In this document: in pieces, positions 7,835 through 17,503 of the stretch
How the letters are laid out: the number at the start of each line of letters is the position of its first letter
How positions within the stretch are numbered: position 1 is the first letter of the stretch
From: Shewanella mangrovi
GTDB taxonomy: Bacteria > Pseudomonadota > Gammaproteobacteria > Enterobacterales > Shewanellaceae
Assembly (NCBI RefSeq): GCF_000753795.1
Contig: NZ_JPEO01000010.1
Location: 1-64,000, forward strand
Length of the DNA stretch: 64,000 nt
Direction of reading: 5' to 3'
The notes under the pieces: model-generated
Seen by the model: the letters and a program-made list of their open reading frames with translations, nothing else
Databases searched by the model: none
Told to the model about the DNA's origin: nothing
Program-made: the position numbers and the translations under genes

Positions 7835-10144
7835 TTAATTCCTCAGATAAAGTGGTTTGCGGTAGCTGAAGATACCATCGTCAAGCATATCGCTAACGCC
7901 CAACGGACCAGAACCACCCAGACCTTTAATCACGAAGTTGAGCATAAATGAGGTTTCAAACAACTCGCGGTTATCTAACACTGGGTTGTAGTTATCTTCG
8001 TAATTGGTCTTGATGTGGTAGTGATACGCGAGACGTACCGCCCAACAGCAAGACTCGTATTGAAAGCCGGTATAGGTTTCGACTGAGCGGTCTTCATTAA
8101 GATCGTAATAGTAGTTACCCACAAAATAGACATTATCGGTCAGTGGCCATGCGGTACGAATACCCGCCTGCGAGATATCGACCTGATCGTTGGTGTTGCG
8201 GTTAACCAAATCTGGCACGTAACGATAGCTAAGCTGAACTAGCTTGTTCGGGCCGGGACGATAATCGAGGGTAACCTCGCTCTTTTTATTGTCGTGATAT
8301 TTAGTGTCGTATTGAATCGCACCGCTGATAAACCAGTCATCGTAAAGATTGATATCGGTTTCTGCCGCCAACACAGAAGTTGACGTGTCTTCCGTCAGTT
8401 GGTCTGAGTACAGGCTGACTTGACTATTTTCGAAGTAGGCGATTTGACCCAGACTAAAGCGGAACTGCTCGACGTTGTGTTCATCAAACACACGTGTGGT
8501 CAAGCCGAGTGTCAGCTGATTAGCATCGGCTATACGGTCTAAACCAGAGAAGCGGCGGTCACGGAACAAGCCGATGTAGTCTTGCTGTAGCTCGGCAGTG
8601 TCGTAAATGCCGATATTGGACTGATCGCGATGCCCTACATACAGATACTGGAATTGTGGTTCCAAGGTCTGACGATACTGCGTATCAAAGAAGTTGGAGA
8701 AGCGCTCAAAGTTGATTTGACCGTTAACGCGTACTTCAGGAATAGAGCGACTGACATTGTCATCCAGTAACACGTCTGCACGTTGAACATCGCGTTGAAC
8801 ATAGTAGGTTTGATACAGCTTCACTTCGCTGGTTAATGAACCAGCAGGGCCTTGGAACGGCAACGACACACTTGGCTCAACGTGGAGACGGGTGGCGGTA
8901 TTGTAGCTATTGCCACGGTGTTCAAAGTTGGTCAGTTCAGAGTACAGATTGAAATCAAACTTGTTCCAAAATCCCGGCGAGCGATAGTTAAAGCTCAACT
9001 GCGGCATCACCTGATAAGGGCTGATATCTTCGCCGAGCACTTTAATGTCCTGCACCCGTGCGCTGAAATTCCAAAACTCAGTGAAATAGCTGATATCGCC
9101 AACGCGTGACAACTGGTTATCCGTCGAGCGATTCACATCTGAATTAAGGTCGTTGAAGTAGTTGTTATCAGACACATCGATGAAGTTAGCCAGCACACGC
9201 CAGTTCTCATCGATTGCGCCCTGATGGCGATAGTTCACCATCCAACGGTCGGCGTGATTCTCCAACATTGAATCATTGCCAAGATATTCGAGGTTCATCT
9301 GACCAAATTGTCTATCACCGGCGAGATAACGGAATTCAGTTTTGGTAAATAAGCCACGCGATGACATATAGTCTGGCGTGAAGGTCAGATCATATTCAGG
9401 GGCGATATTCCAATAAAAAGGTGCGGCAAATTCAAAGCCGTTAGTAGTGCTGGAGCTGATGCGCGGAAACAGGAAACCTGTCTTACGCTTGCCTGAAATC
9501 GGTACTGTCATGTACGGCATGTAAAACACTGGTACATTGCCAATTTCTAACTTGGCATCCCAGATCTCACCCCATTCTTCTTCAGGGTCGATTTTAATAC
9601 GACGAGCTTTCAGTAACCAAGATTCATCACCGATAGGGCAGGTGGAGAAGTTACTGTCTTTCAACACTAACTTGTTGTCTTTGGTGATTTCCATCTGTTC
9701 GGCACTGCCGTGCAGTTGCTGACCATTAAGCCAATATTGCGCGTTATCCAGGGTCGCCACGCGTGAGCCCATTTGCGCATTAAGCGAATTGGCGGTCACC
9801 GTGACCACGCCATCTTGGAATACTAACTGGCCATCAGCTTCAAATTTCTGTTTTTGCTGATCCACCACCGCTTGATCTGCGGTAACCTGTCGACCATTTT
9901 GGGTAAAGGTTACATTGCCACTAAAGGTTGCTTTATCACCTAAAGTACCATTGGACTGATTAGATTTAATTTTAATCAGCTGGCTCAAATCCTTATTACC
10001 CGTTTTGCTTTGCTTTGACAGCGGTGGAACAGGCGGCGTAATGATGCACTGATCAGCGCTATCGGCGTCAGTTTGCGGAGCCGTCGCTGCAACCGTGGTT
10101 ACAGTAGGCAAAAGGCATAGCGTCACTAAATATCGTTTCAGCAT
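7835..10144 (-). CDS. lptD: LPS-assembly outer-membrane protein LptD
   Basis: With the lipoprotein LptE it inserts lipopolysaccharide into the outer leaflet. The 769 residues comprise a signal peptide, an N-terminal LptA-like beta-jellyroll (about 45-170) and a large C-terminal barrel. Four cysteines, C33, C169 and the adjacent pair C699-C700 (YESCCW), correspond to the disulfide-forming cysteines of E. coli LptD, so the same redox-controlled maturation is expected. It is first in the series with surA and divergent from amgK. A sigma-E-like promoter lies upstream. Confidence 0.95.
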   Translation of the reverse strand: MLKRYLVTLCLLPTVTTVAATAPQTDADSADQCIITPPVPPLSKQSKTGNKDLSQLIKIKSNQSNGTLGDKATFSGNVTFTQNGRQVTADQAVVDQQKQKFEADGQLVFQDGVVTVTANSLNAQMGSRVATLDNAQYWLNGQQLHGSAEQMEITKDNKLVLKDSNFSTCPIGDESWLLKARRIKIDPEEEWGEIWDAKLEIGNVPVFYMPYMTVPISGKRKTGFLFPRISSSTTNGFEFAAPFYWNIAPEYDLTFTPDYMSSRGLFTKTEFRYLAGDRQFGQMNLEYLGNDSMLENHADRWMVNYRHQGAIDENWRVLANFIDVSDNNYFNDLNSDVNRSTDNQLSRVGDISYFTEFWNFSARVQDIKVLGEDISPYQVMPQLSFNYRSPGFWNKFDFNLYSELTNFEHRGNSYNTATRLHVEPSVSLPFQGPAGSLTSEVKLYQTYYVQRDVQRADVLLDDNVSRSIPEVRVNGQINFERFSNFFDTQYRQTLEPQFQYLYVGHRDQSNIGIYDTAELQQDYIGLFRDRRFSGLDRIADANQLTLGLTTRVFDEHNVEQFRFSLGQIAYFENSQVSLYSDQLTEDTSTSVLAAETDINLYDDWFISGAIQYDTKYHDNKKSEVTLDYRPGPNKLVQLSYRYVPDLVNRNTNDQVDISQAGIRTAWPLTDNVYFVGNYYYDLNEDRSVETYTGFQYESCCWAVRLAYHYHIKTNYEDNYNPVLDNRELFETSFMLNFVIKGLGGSGPLGVSDMLDDGIFSYRKPLYLRN

Positions 10145-10169
10145 CGTTGGTCTTTTTGCTGGATTCTCA

Positions 10170-10199
10170 TCTGGACTAGTTTAGGTGGGGAAAAGTTGC
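10170..10199 (-). promoter_or_regulatory. Possible sigma-E promoter of lptD
   Basis: On the minus strand a -35-like GCAACTT (10193-10199) is followed, 17 nt after its CAACTT core, by TCCAGA (10170-10175). This approximates the envelope-stress consensus GGAACTT/TCTGA. lptD-surA is a sigma-E target in E. coli. The match is imperfect and unproven. Confidence 0.35.
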
Positions 10200-10269
10200 A
10201 TTACTGCACGCAACGCAGTTGACAGAAAAACTCTGGCACTGCTGACTGTTTCCTGTATTTTTCCGCCGC

Positions 10270-10275
10270 TATAAT
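10270..10275 (+). promoter_or_regulatory. -10 element upstream of amgK
   Basis: A perfect TATAAT lies 34 nt before the preferred amgK start. The -35 region (around 10247-10252) is weak. Transcription would start near 10282, downstream of an in-frame ATG at 10277, which argues against using that ATG. Confidence 0.45.
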
Positions 10276-10309
10276 AATGCAATTTTACGCCAAGAGCCAC
10301 GAGGTTGCT

Positions 10310-11314
10310 TTGTCAGACTCCAGATTTCTTGCCCTACAGCAATGGCTTGCTGATTTTTTTGGCAATCCAGTAAGATTAACGCTGATTTCTGGCGATGCCA
10401 GTTTTCGCCGCTATTTTCGGGTCTCCCACGCCGAACAGCACTACATCGTCGCCGATTCGCCGCCCGATAAAGTGGATAATCGTCCCTTCATTGCCATCGC
10501 TACGGCGTATGCAGACGCTGATATTCCTGTACCAAAGATTGTCGCGATAAATGAAACAGCAGGGTTTATTTTGCAGCAGGATCTGGGCGACACCCAGTTA
10601 TTATCACTGCTGACGCTTGATAACGTGCTGTCGTGGTATCGCAAAGCCTTGGCGTTGTTGCCCAGCATTGCCCAAGTCCGCACATCAGCGCTCGGTAATT
10701 TACCCGATTATGACGCATCCTTTGTCGAACGTGAGCTGGCGATATTTCCGCAATGGTTGCTGGAGCATCATTGGCAGCTGTCACTGTCAGCGGCTGAGCA
10801 ACAACTGCTGGACAAAGTATTTAGCCTCCTCACCGAAAATGCGCTGGCGCAGCCTAAGGTGGGCATGCATCGCGACTTTCACAGTCGTAACCTGATGGTG
10901 GTGGGCGATGAACTGACGGTGATCGACTTTCAGGACGCGGTCATTGGCCCGCTGACCTACGATGCGGTGTCGTTGCTGCGTGACTGTTATGTGCGTTGGC
11001 CTGATGCCGTTGTCGATGAGTTACGGCAAGCGTTTTATCAGCAGTGCCAGCAACAAGGGAGTATTGACCTATCGGTCACGGTCGATGTGTTTAACCGTTG
11101 GTTTGACTTGATGGGCATACAACGGCATATCAAAGCGGCGGGGATTTTTGCGCGTTTGCTGCATCGTGACGGCAAGTCAGGCTATATCAAGGATATTCCG
11201 CTGACATTACAGTATATTGTCGACATTAGTCGGCGCTACAGCGAGCTGAGCGAATTTGCCGACTGGGTGGCAACCAAGTTACTGCCACTCGTTGAGAAGG
11301 ATAAAATGCGTTGA
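10310..11314 (+). CDS. amgK: N-acetylmuramate / N-acetylglucosamine kinase (AmgK-like)
   Basis: An aminoglycoside-phosphotransferase-fold kinase which, as AmgK in Pseudomonas, phosphorylates anomeric C1 of MurNAc and GlcNAc for cell-wall recycling. The catalytic loop HRDFHSRN (187-194) and metal-binding IDFQD (205-209) are intact. The start is placed at a TTG preceded by GAGG five bases away (334 residues). The in-frame ATG at 10277 adjoins a TATAAT box and probably precedes the transcript start. It overlaps murU by 4 bp. The assignment rests on fold motifs plus this neighbour. Confidence 0.87.
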   Translation: MSDSRFLALQQWLADFFGNPVRLTLISGDASFRRYFRVSHAEQHYIVADSPPDKVDNRPFIAIATAYADADIPVPKIVAINETAGFILQQDLGDTQLLSLLTLDNVLSWYRKALALLPSIAQVRTSALGNLPDYDASFVERELAIFPQWLLEHHWQLSLSAAEQQLLDKVFSLLTENALAQPKVGMHRDFHSRNLMVVGDELTVIDFQDAVIGPLTYDAVSLLRDCYVRWPDAVVDELRQAFYQQCQQQGSIDLSVTVDVFNRWFDLMGIQRHIKAAGIFARLLHRDGKSGYIKDIPLTLQYIVDISRRYSELSEFADWVATKLLPLVEKDKMR

Positions 11315-11979
11315 AAGCTATGATTCTTGCCGCCGGGAGAGGTGAACGACTCCGTCCCTTGACCGATACGGTACCGAAACCGCTGGTAAAAGTCGCAGGT
11401 AAGCCGCTGATTGAATATCATATTGAGCGCCTTGCCGCCGCGGGGATAGTCGATATTGTCATTAACTGCGCCTGGTTAGCAGAGGTGTTAATGGCACACC
11501 TCGGTGACGGCAGTCGCTTTGGGGTTAACTTGCACTACAGCCTAGAGCAAAGTGCATTAGAAACCGGCGGTGGTATTAAAAAAGCGTTACCGCTGCTGGG
11601 GGATGCCCCCTTTTTGGTGATTAACGGCGATATTTTTATCGAGCGCTTACCCGAGTTGCCGACCGCGTTGGCAGCAGGCAAACTGGCGCATTTGTGGTTA
11701 GTTGCCAATCCGGCCCATCACCCGCAAGGCGACTTTGCGCTGCGGCAGCAACGGCTCAGCAGTGAAGGGACAAATAAGCTGACCTTTGCTGGAATCGGAC
11801 TTTATGATCCGGCGCTATTTAACGACTGTACCGAGCGCCGTTTTGCGCTGGGTCCTCTGTTAAAAACAGCGATGCAACAGCAACAGATCAGCGGTGAACA
11901 ATATTCAGGATTTTGGTGTGATGTAGGCACCATCGAGCGTTTGGCCGAAGCCGAAACGTTCGTGATGAAACAACAATAA
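11311..11979 (+). CDS. murU: N-acetylmuramate-1-phosphate uridylyltransferase (MurU)
   Basis: Converts MurNAc-1-phosphate and UTP to UDP-MurNAc, bypassing MurA/MurB and so giving intrinsic fosfomycin tolerance where characterised. The 222 residues have the nucleotidyltransferase signature LAAGRGERLRPLT with K23, and the metal-binding INGDIF strand near residue 107. The start is a TTG inside the amgK stop (TTGA, 4-bp overlap), so translation is coupled to the kinase that makes its substrate. Confidence 0.88.
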   Translation: MKAMILAAGRGERLRPLTDTVPKPLVKVAGKPLIEYHIERLAAAGIVDIVINCAWLAEVLMAHLGDGSRFGVNLHYSLEQSALETGGGIKKALPLLGDAPFLVINGDIFIERLPELPTALAAGKLAHLWLVANPAHHPQGDFALRQQRLSSEGTNKLTFAGIGLYDPALFNDCTERRFALGPLLKTAMQQQQISGEQYSGFWCDVGTIERLAEAETFVMKQQ

Positions 11980-12015
11980 TCGCGGTGGAGAAATACCGCG
12001 GACACAGGATAAACG

Positions 12016-12783
12016 ATGCAAATTTGGGGTAAGTTTTTTGGTGGCGTGATCGGCTTTATGTTTGGTCGTATCGCGGGTGCCATACTCGGTATTTGGCTTG
12101 GTCATCAATTTGATAAACGCATGTCGGAGGCGCCTCAAGGCATGCAGGAACGCCAAGCGCTGTTTTTTAACACCACCTTCGCCGTGATGGGGCATATGGC
12201 CAAAGCGTCTGGCCGCGTCACTGAGAACGATATCCGTATGGCCAATGCCTTGATGGATAATTTGCGTCTCGATGGTGATGCTCGTCGTGAGGCTCAGGCC
12301 GCATTTCGCCGCGGCAAAGCCAGCGATTTTGATCTGCAGGCACATCTGCGCAGCTTTCGTGATTTAACTATGGGTCGCCGCGAAGTGCAGATAATGTTCT
12401 TGGAAATTCAGATCCAAACTGCCTTATCTGACGGCGATTTACATCCACGCGAATATGCCATCTTGCAAACTATTGCTAACCGCCTTGGCTTCAGCCAAGC
12501 GCAATTAGATGCCATGTTAGCGCGCTGGCAGGCGGAAACCCGCTTTCAAGGTGCGGCGAATAATGGACCATCCCTCAGCGATGCCTATCGGGTGTTGGGA
12601 GTTGAGGAAAGCACTTCTGATCAAGAACTTAAACGCGCCTATCGCAAGCTGATGGCTGAGAATCATCCCGACAAGCTGGTGGCGAAAGGCTTGCCGCAGG
12701 AGATGATGGAAATTGCCAAGCGTAAAGCGCAGGATATACAAGTTGCCTACGACAAGGTGAAGAGTGCTCGCGGCATGCGTTAA
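12016..12783 (+). CDS. djlA: Co-chaperone DjlA
   Basis: A membrane-anchored type III J-protein that stimulates DnaK. The 255 residues have an N-terminal glycine-rich single TM segment (about 6-31), a TerB-like helical domain (about 50-170) and a C-terminal J domain with HPD at 217-219. In E. coli the gene is also beside lptD, on the divergent side, as here. Overproduction in E. coli induces colanic acid through Rcs. Confidence 0.94.
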   Translation: MQIWGKFFGGVIGFMFGRIAGAILGIWLGHQFDKRMSEAPQGMQERQALFFNTTFAVMGHMAKASGRVTENDIRMANALMDNLRLDGDARREAQAAFRRGKASDFDLQAHLRSFRDLTMGRREVQIMFLEIQIQTALSDGDLHPREYAILQTIANRLGFSQAQLDAMLARWQAETRFQGAANNGPSLSDAYRVLGVEESTSDQELKRAYRKLMAENHPDKLVAKGLPQEMMEIAKRKAQDIQVAYDKVKSARGMR

Positions 12784-12821
12784 GCGCTAGCCATCATCGT
12801 GATTGGCCTAAGGAGAAACTG

Positions 12822-13436
12822 ATGAAATCACTAGGTTACGTGTTTTTGTGCAGTATATTGCTGAGTCTCAGCAGCCCCGCCTTGGCCGATGTTTTTGTGG
12901 CACCGTTTGCCGGTTACAGTGTCGGCAGTGATGGCATCGATTTGACCCGCTATGACGATGGCGCGGGTAAACAACAAGATTCGGCGCATGCCGGTATTAT
13001 GCTTGGGCTTAGCCAAGGACGTTACGGCGACGTTTACCTGCTTTACAGTCGCCAGCGTAGCGATTTGTTAGCCGACCAAGGTTATGGTTATGACGCCATT
13101 GACCGCATGACGCTGGAATACTGGCATCTTGGTGGCACGCTGTATTTTAGTCAGAGTGATTTACGTCCTTACGTCGGCTCAAGTATCGGGCTAACACGTT
13201 TCTCGCCCGATTCTTCAGTCGATGCTACTAACCGCTTTTCTCTCGGTCTCGCTGCGGGCGTGACCTATGCGCTATCCAACAATCTGGCGCTGTTTGCTGA
13301 ACTTAGAACTTTTGCCACTTTCTTTGGCAATGATAGTGGGTTGTCTTGTGGTCGGGATGATGATTGCCGCTGGTATATCTCCCGTGACACCTTCTGGCAA
13401 GGGCAGGCTAATCTCGGTCTGCAATTACGCTTTTAA
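12822..13436 (+). CDS. Putative outer-membrane beta-barrel protein
   Basis: 204 residues with a clear signal peptide (cleavage after about residue 22, PALADVF). A glycine- and aromatic-rich alternating pattern follows and the protein ends LGLQLRF with a terminal phenylalanine, typical of small outer-membrane barrels. Two cysteines (SCGRDDDC) near the C-terminus could form an extracellular-loop disulfide. It follows djlA by 38 bp. I recognise no specific family or function. Confidence 0.75.
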   Translation: MKSLGYVFLCSILLSLSSPALADVFVAPFAGYSVGSDGIDLTRYDDGAGKQQDSAHAGIMLGLSQGRYGDVYLLYSRQRSDLLADQGYGYDAIDRMTLEYWHLGGTLYFSQSDLRPYVGSSIGLTRFSPDSSVDATNRFSLGLAAGVTYALSNNLALFAELRTFATFFGNDSGLSCGRDDDCRWYISRDTFWQGQANLGLQLRF

Positions 13437-13456
13437 TCATCAATGGAGCAACACCC

Positions 13457-14419
13457 ATGAGTACAAGCTTTAACATTGTGGTGTTAGATGGATTTACCTT
13501 AAATCCCGGTGATCTTTCTTGGGAACCACTGCAAGCGTTTGGGGACGTGCAAGTATTCGATCGCACCGCACCTTCAGAAACCTTAGCACGAGCGAAAGAT
13601 GCGGACATCATCCTTACCAACAAGACGGTGTTAACCGCCGAGTTAATCAAACAACTGCCTAAATTGCGCTACGTCGGCGTCTTGGCCACAGGCTACAATG
13701 TGGTCGATCTCGCTGCCGCCTCTGCTGCCGATATCGTGGTCACTAATGTGCCAGGCTATGGCCCTGATGCGGTTGCTCAAATGGTATTTGCCCACCTGCT
13801 GCATCACACGCAACAGGTGGCAGCGCATCATCAGGCGGTGGCGAATGGCATGTGGCAAAACAGCATCGATTTCTGTTTTACGCTGTCACCACTCTCCTCA
13901 TTGGCGGGTAAAACCATGGGGGTTGTCGGTTATGGTGATATCGGCTCAAGAGTGGTCAATATCGCGTTAGCGCTTGGCATGAAAGTGCTGCTAAATACCA
14001 GAACCGAGCGCCACGATCTGCCTGTCGGTGTTACCTGGGCACCGCTTGAACAGCTTTATCGTGAGTCAGATGCATTATCACTGCATTGTCCGTTGACCGA
14101 TGCCAATGCTGGCATGATTAACCGTGATACCTTAGCCTTGATGAAGCCGGGAGCGATTTTGCTTAACACCGCGCGTGGCGGCTTGATTGATGAAGCAGCA
14201 CTCGCTGAGGCGCTTAATGCTGGTAAAGTGCGCGCTGGCGTGGATGTGTTATCCAGCGAGCCACCTAAACCTGACAATCCGTTATTAACCGCAAACAATA
14301 TCAGCATCACCCCGCACAATGCGTGGGCGACTACCGAAGCGCGGCAGAATCTGCTCAATATTGCGATCAATAACGTGGCGGCATTCGTGGCAGGCAAGCC
14401 GACTAATCAGGTTAATTAA
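13457..14419 (+). CDS. D-2-hydroxyacid dehydrogenase (NAD-dependent)
   Basis: 320 residues, close in type to hydroxypyruvate/glycerate dehydrogenase (HprA/LdhA-like). The Rossmann motif is GVVGYGDIGSRV (about 152-163). The catalytic arginine is in NTARGGLID, the glutamate in SSEPP and the histidine in ITPHNAW. It reduces 2-ketoacids to D-2-hydroxyacids; the exact substrate is not decidable here. It is the last gene before a strong terminator and is convergent with purT. Confidence 0.88.
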   Translation: MSTSFNIVVLDGFTLNPGDLSWEPLQAFGDVQVFDRTAPSETLARAKDADIILTNKTVLTAELIKQLPKLRYVGVLATGYNVVDLAAASAADIVVTNVPGYGPDAVAQMVFAHLLHHTQQVAAHHQAVANGMWQNSIDFCFTLSPLSSLAGKTMGVVGYGDIGSRVVNIALALGMKVLLNTRTERHDLPVGVTWAPLEQLYRESDALSLHCPLTDANAGMINRDTLALMKPGAILLNTARGGLIDEAALAEALNAGKVRAGVDVLSSEPPKPDNPLLTANNISITPHNAWATTEARQNLLNIAINNVAAFVAGKPTNQVN

Positions 14420-14436
14420 GCACTGCGTTTGCTACC

Positions 14437-14464
14437 AAAAAGCCCAGCATTTGCTGGGCTTTTG
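14437..14464. terminator. Bidirectional terminator between the dehydrogenase gene and purT
   Basis: The stem AAGCCCAGCA / TGCTGGGCTT with a short loop is flanked by A and T tracts on both sides. It lies between two convergent genes. Confidence 0.85.
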
Positions 14465-14484
14465 TCTGTGTTAACCTGAGTCGC

Positions 14485-15663
14485 TTAGAAGCTAACGGTT
14501 ACTTTACTGGCCGCTTGCAGCGCTTTTGCAACAGCGCTGTCAATGCTGGTATCGCGTGCCAGCGCAACACCTAAACGGCGACGGCCATTGATTTCTGGCT
14601 TACCAAATAAGCGCAGTTGAGTGTCTGCTTGAGCCAAGGCATCTGCCAACCCGTCGTAACGGATATTGCTTGAGCTGCCTTCACGCAGGATCACCGCCGA
14701 GGCACTTGGGCCGTGCTGGTGGATATTGCTGATGGGCAGCCCCAGAATAGCGCGTACGTGTAGCGCAAATTCAGACAGGTCTTGGCTGATCAGCGTCACC
14801 ATGCCGGTATCGTGTGGGCGCGGTGACACTTCAGAGAAATATACCTCATCACCTTTGATAAACAGTTCAACGCCGAACAAGCCATAACCACCTAATGCAG
14901 TCACAATCTTGCGGCCAATGGTTTGAGCGCGCTCCAGTGCCAACTCGGTCATCGCTTGTGGCTGCCAAGACTCACGATAGTCACCATCTTCCTGACGGTG
15001 GCCGATAGGGGCACAGAAATGAATGCCGTTTACGGCGCTAACAGTGAGCAGCGTAATTTCGTAATCAAAATCAACAAAGCCTTCGACGATGACACGGCCT
15101 TGACCGGCACGACCGCCTTCCTGCGCATACTGCCATGCTTTGGCAATTTGCGCCGCTTCGCGAATAACGCTTTGGCCTTTGCCTGAAGAGCTCATCACTG
15201 GCTTCACCACACATGGCATTCCAATGCGGTTTACCGCATCAGTAAATTCCGCTTCGGTATCGCAGAATTGATAAGGTGAGGTAGGCAGTTCGAGTTCTTC
15301 TGCTGCCAAACGACGAATGCCTTCACGATCCATGGTTAAGCGGGTAGCACGCGCGGTTGGCACTACGTGCAGGCCTTCAGCTTCCAGCTCCAGCAAGGTT
15401 TGGGTTGCAATCGCTTCAATTTCGGGAATGATCAAATGTGGTTGCTCTTGTTCGATAATCTGGCGCAGTGCTGCACCATCGAGCATATTGATCACATGGA
15501 ATCTATGGGCCACTTGCATTGCCGGCGCATTGGGATAGCGATCCACACCAATCACTTCCACACCAAGGCGTTGCAGCTCAATTGCCACCTCTTTGCCGAG
15601 TTCACCACAACCAAGCAGCATGGCGCGTTTTGCGCCTTCACACAGCGGAGTGCCTAACATCAT
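14485..15663 (-). CDS. purT: Formate-dependent GAR transformylase PurT
   Basis: Makes formyl-glycinamide ribonucleotide from GAR, formate and ATP, the folate-independent version of purine step 3. The 392-residue ATP-grasp protein has GCGELGKEV (about 19-27), [28 protein letters not shown] and [13 protein letters not shown], matching E. coli PurT along its length. Two adjacent ATGs open the gene; either could be used. A CRP-like site lies about 95 bp upstream in the divergent spacer. Confidence 0.96.
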   Translation of the reverse strand: MMLGTPLCEGAKRAMLLGCGELGKEVAIELQRLGVEVIGVDRYPNAPAMQVAHRFHVINMLDGAALRQIIEQEQPHLIIPEIEAIATQTLLELEAEGLHVVPTARATRLTMDREGIRRLAAEELELPTSPYQFCDTEAEFTDAVNRIGMPCVVKPVMSSSGKGQSVIREAAQIAKAWQYAQEGGRAGQGRVIVEGFVDFDYEITLLTVSAVNGIHFCAPIGHRQEDGDYRESWQPQAMTELALERAQTIGRKIVTALGGYGLFGVELFIKGDEVYFSEVSPRPHDTGMVTLISQDLSEFALHVRAILGLPISNIHQHGPSASAVILREGSSSNIRYDGLADALAQADTQLRLFGKPEINGRRRLGVALARDTSIDSAVAKALQAASKVTVSF

Positions 15664-15752
15664 TCGGGTACCTTTATTTCGTTATAACTGCGCTTTGCGC
15701 GCGATGGCGCTAGTGTACTCATTTGTGCTTTGACTTGCTGCGATTCCGATAA

Positions 15753-15773
15753 AAATGTGATCAAAATCACTTT
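15753..15773. promoter_or_regulatory. CRP-type operator between purT and the DUF1289 gene
   Basis: The core TGTGATCAAAATCACT (15756-15771) with AAA before it and TT after is a near-consensus CRP half-site pair (TGTGA-N6-TCACA, one mismatch). It sits in a 236-bp divergent spacer and could serve either gene. CRP is a major respiratory regulator in Shewanella; binding here is inference. Confidence 0.55.
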
Positions 15774-15899
15774 GTGAAATTCGGAATAATCTGGCCGGTA
15801 ACGTCGAAAAAATCGCCTTTTGGGGAACGAAGTGCTATATGTTAGCCACAAATACGAGTGATTTTGTTTCTTCTTTTGTCCTTGGTGCCGTTGCAGTTT

Positions 15900-16214
15900 A
15901 TGGAACAGTTAGCGTTTTTTGAAATTCCCAGCCCTTGTATTGGCATCTGCCAAACGGATGCCCGTGGCTATTGCAAAGGCTGTATGCGCAGCCGTGAGGA
16001 ACGCTTTGGTTGGCTCAATCTCAGCAATGCCGAAAAAGAGAACGTCATTCGCTTATGTAAAGACCGTAAACGTCGGCTCGCTTACGCGGCATTTAAGCAA
16101 AAGCAGCAGGCCCAACAAGCGGCGACTACAGTGCTTAGCCAGCAGAATCAGCAGTTGGATTTTGATGCTGATAGCAGCGCTGATATTGATTTGAGCGATT
16201 TTTCACTCGATTAA
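15900..16214 (+). CDS. DUF1289 family protein
   Basis: A small 104-residue protein with the family cysteine pattern SPCIGICQTD ... GYCKGCMRSREE, followed by a basic RLCKDRKRRL stretch. The four cysteines suggest a small metal-binding fold; the function is unknown. The ATG at 15900 gives the usual family N-terminus (MEQLAFF). A GTG at 15858 would add a hydrophobic 14-residue leader and is less likely. The glutamine- and aspartate-rich tail is variable. Its stop overlaps that of the convergent histidine kinase gene. Confidence 0.8.
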   Translation: MEQLAFFEIPSPCIGICQTDARGYCKGCMRSREERFGWLNLSNAEKENVIRLCKDRKRRLAYAAFKQKQQAQQAATTVLSQQNQQLDFDADSSADIDLSDFSLD

Positions 16215-17491
16215 GTCGATGATTGCTGTGCCGTTGGCGGTAGCGGCAACTGCAAGGTAAAACAGGTGTGTCCCGGTTCACTGTTAAGTAACACCGCCCC
16301 CTCATGACGCTGCATAATGCGGCTGATAATCGCCAATCCTAATCCAAAGCCCTTATTGGCGTTGCGCTCGCTGTCACTGCGTACAAACGGGGTAAAAATC
16401 TTCTGCTGATCTGCCTTCGATATCCCTTCACCATCGTCATGTACGGCAATTAATACGTCGGTGTTCGACATCGTTAACTGCACCACAATATGGTGATTGG
16501 CAAAGCGCTGTGCATTGGTCAGCAAGTTTTGCAACGCGCGTTCAATTAAACTGCTTTCCGCAAGATAAGATACTGTGGTTTCGTTGGTTTCAAACGCAAT
16601 CGGGATTGAATTGAGCGGTTGCACCCGTTCAATCACTTGCCGACACAAGCGTACTAAGTCGCAAGGTTCTGCGTTATGACCGGTTTTGGCAGACTCTAAA
16701 CTGGCGTAGGTCAGCATCTCTTGCAGCAGCGATTCCATCTCCTGCACATCTTGTTGCATGCCTTCCAGAAACTGTTGCTGTGCCGCATTGTTATCGGCCA
16801 CATCGAAATAGCGCGGGATCAGTGCTAGTGCGAACTTCAAGCGTGCCAGCGGCGTTCTGATTTCGTGCGATACCGCATTGGAGAGGTGGCGTTGGTTATC
16901 AATCAGCGCACTGATATGGCGCGCCATTTCGTTAAAGGTTGTCGCCAGCGAAGTAACTTGCGAACGCGGGGAAAGCTGGATCCGCGTATCCCACTTTGCT
17001 TTGCCAAAGGCTTGTGTGGCTTGGCGTAACACCTTTAAATCGCGGGATAACGGCCACACCCATAACAGCGCGACACCTGCCAGCGACAGATAAAACAGCA
17101 AGGTAAACAGACTGCGTAGGCCAGCGCGAGGGTCGGCTTCTAATGGGCCAATGACCAACACCTGCTGGTCGATGCGCAAAAACTGCATCAGTTGATGGCC
17201 GTTCAGTTGGGTGGTGAAAATCTTATTCGGGGTGAGCGATTGCTGATCATCCAGCGCTATCTGATCGGCATCGAGTAGCTGAATCGGATAGCGGCTTCCC
17301 TGGTTAGCATTGCGCAGTAGCTGCTGACGCTCAGGCTTGCCTAATGGCTTGAGCATGGCCGCCAAGGCGTGCAGCGGCTCGTCGACCGTATTGTCGACGC
17401 CGCTTTGTTGCCATAAGGTATCGAGTGTCCAACCCAGTCCCAAAAAGCTAATCACAATTAACAGATAGAGACTGATAAACAGGCGCTTCAA
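16211..17491 (-). CDS. Sensor histidine kinase (RstB-like)
   Basis: 426 residues. TM1 is about 6-26, followed by a short periplasmic domain; TM2 is about 127-146 and HAMP about 147-199. The H-box SHEIRTPLARLKF has phospho-accepting H209. The ATPase domain has N-box LLTNAQRF, G1 VHDDGEGIS and G2 GFGLGLAI. It lies 12 bp after its response regulator and is the last gene of the mipA operon. Its partner resembles RstA, so RstB-like is the best guess. The signal is unknown. Confidence 0.9.
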   Translation of the reverse strand: MKRLFISLYLLIVISFLGLGWTLDTLWQQSGVDNTVDEPLHALAAMLKPLGKPERQQLLRNANQGSRYPIQLLDADQIALDDQQSLTPNKIFTTQLNGHQLMQFLRIDQQVLVIGPLEADPRAGLRSLFTLLFYLSLAGVALLWVWPLSRDLKVLRQATQAFGKAKWDTRIQLSPRSQVTSLATTFNEMARHISALIDNQRHLSNAVSHEIRTPLARLKFALALIPRYFDVADNNAAQQQFLEGMQQDVQEMESLLQEMLTYASLESAKTGHNAEPCDLVRLCRQVIERVQPLNSIPIAFETNETTVSYLAESSLIERALQNLLTNAQRFANHHIVVQLTMSNTDVLIAVHDDGEGISKADQQKIFTPFVRSDSERNANKGFGLGLAIISRIMQRHEGAVLLNSEPGHTCFTLQLPLPPTAQQSST

Positions 17492-17503
17492 CGACGACTC
17501 CGC

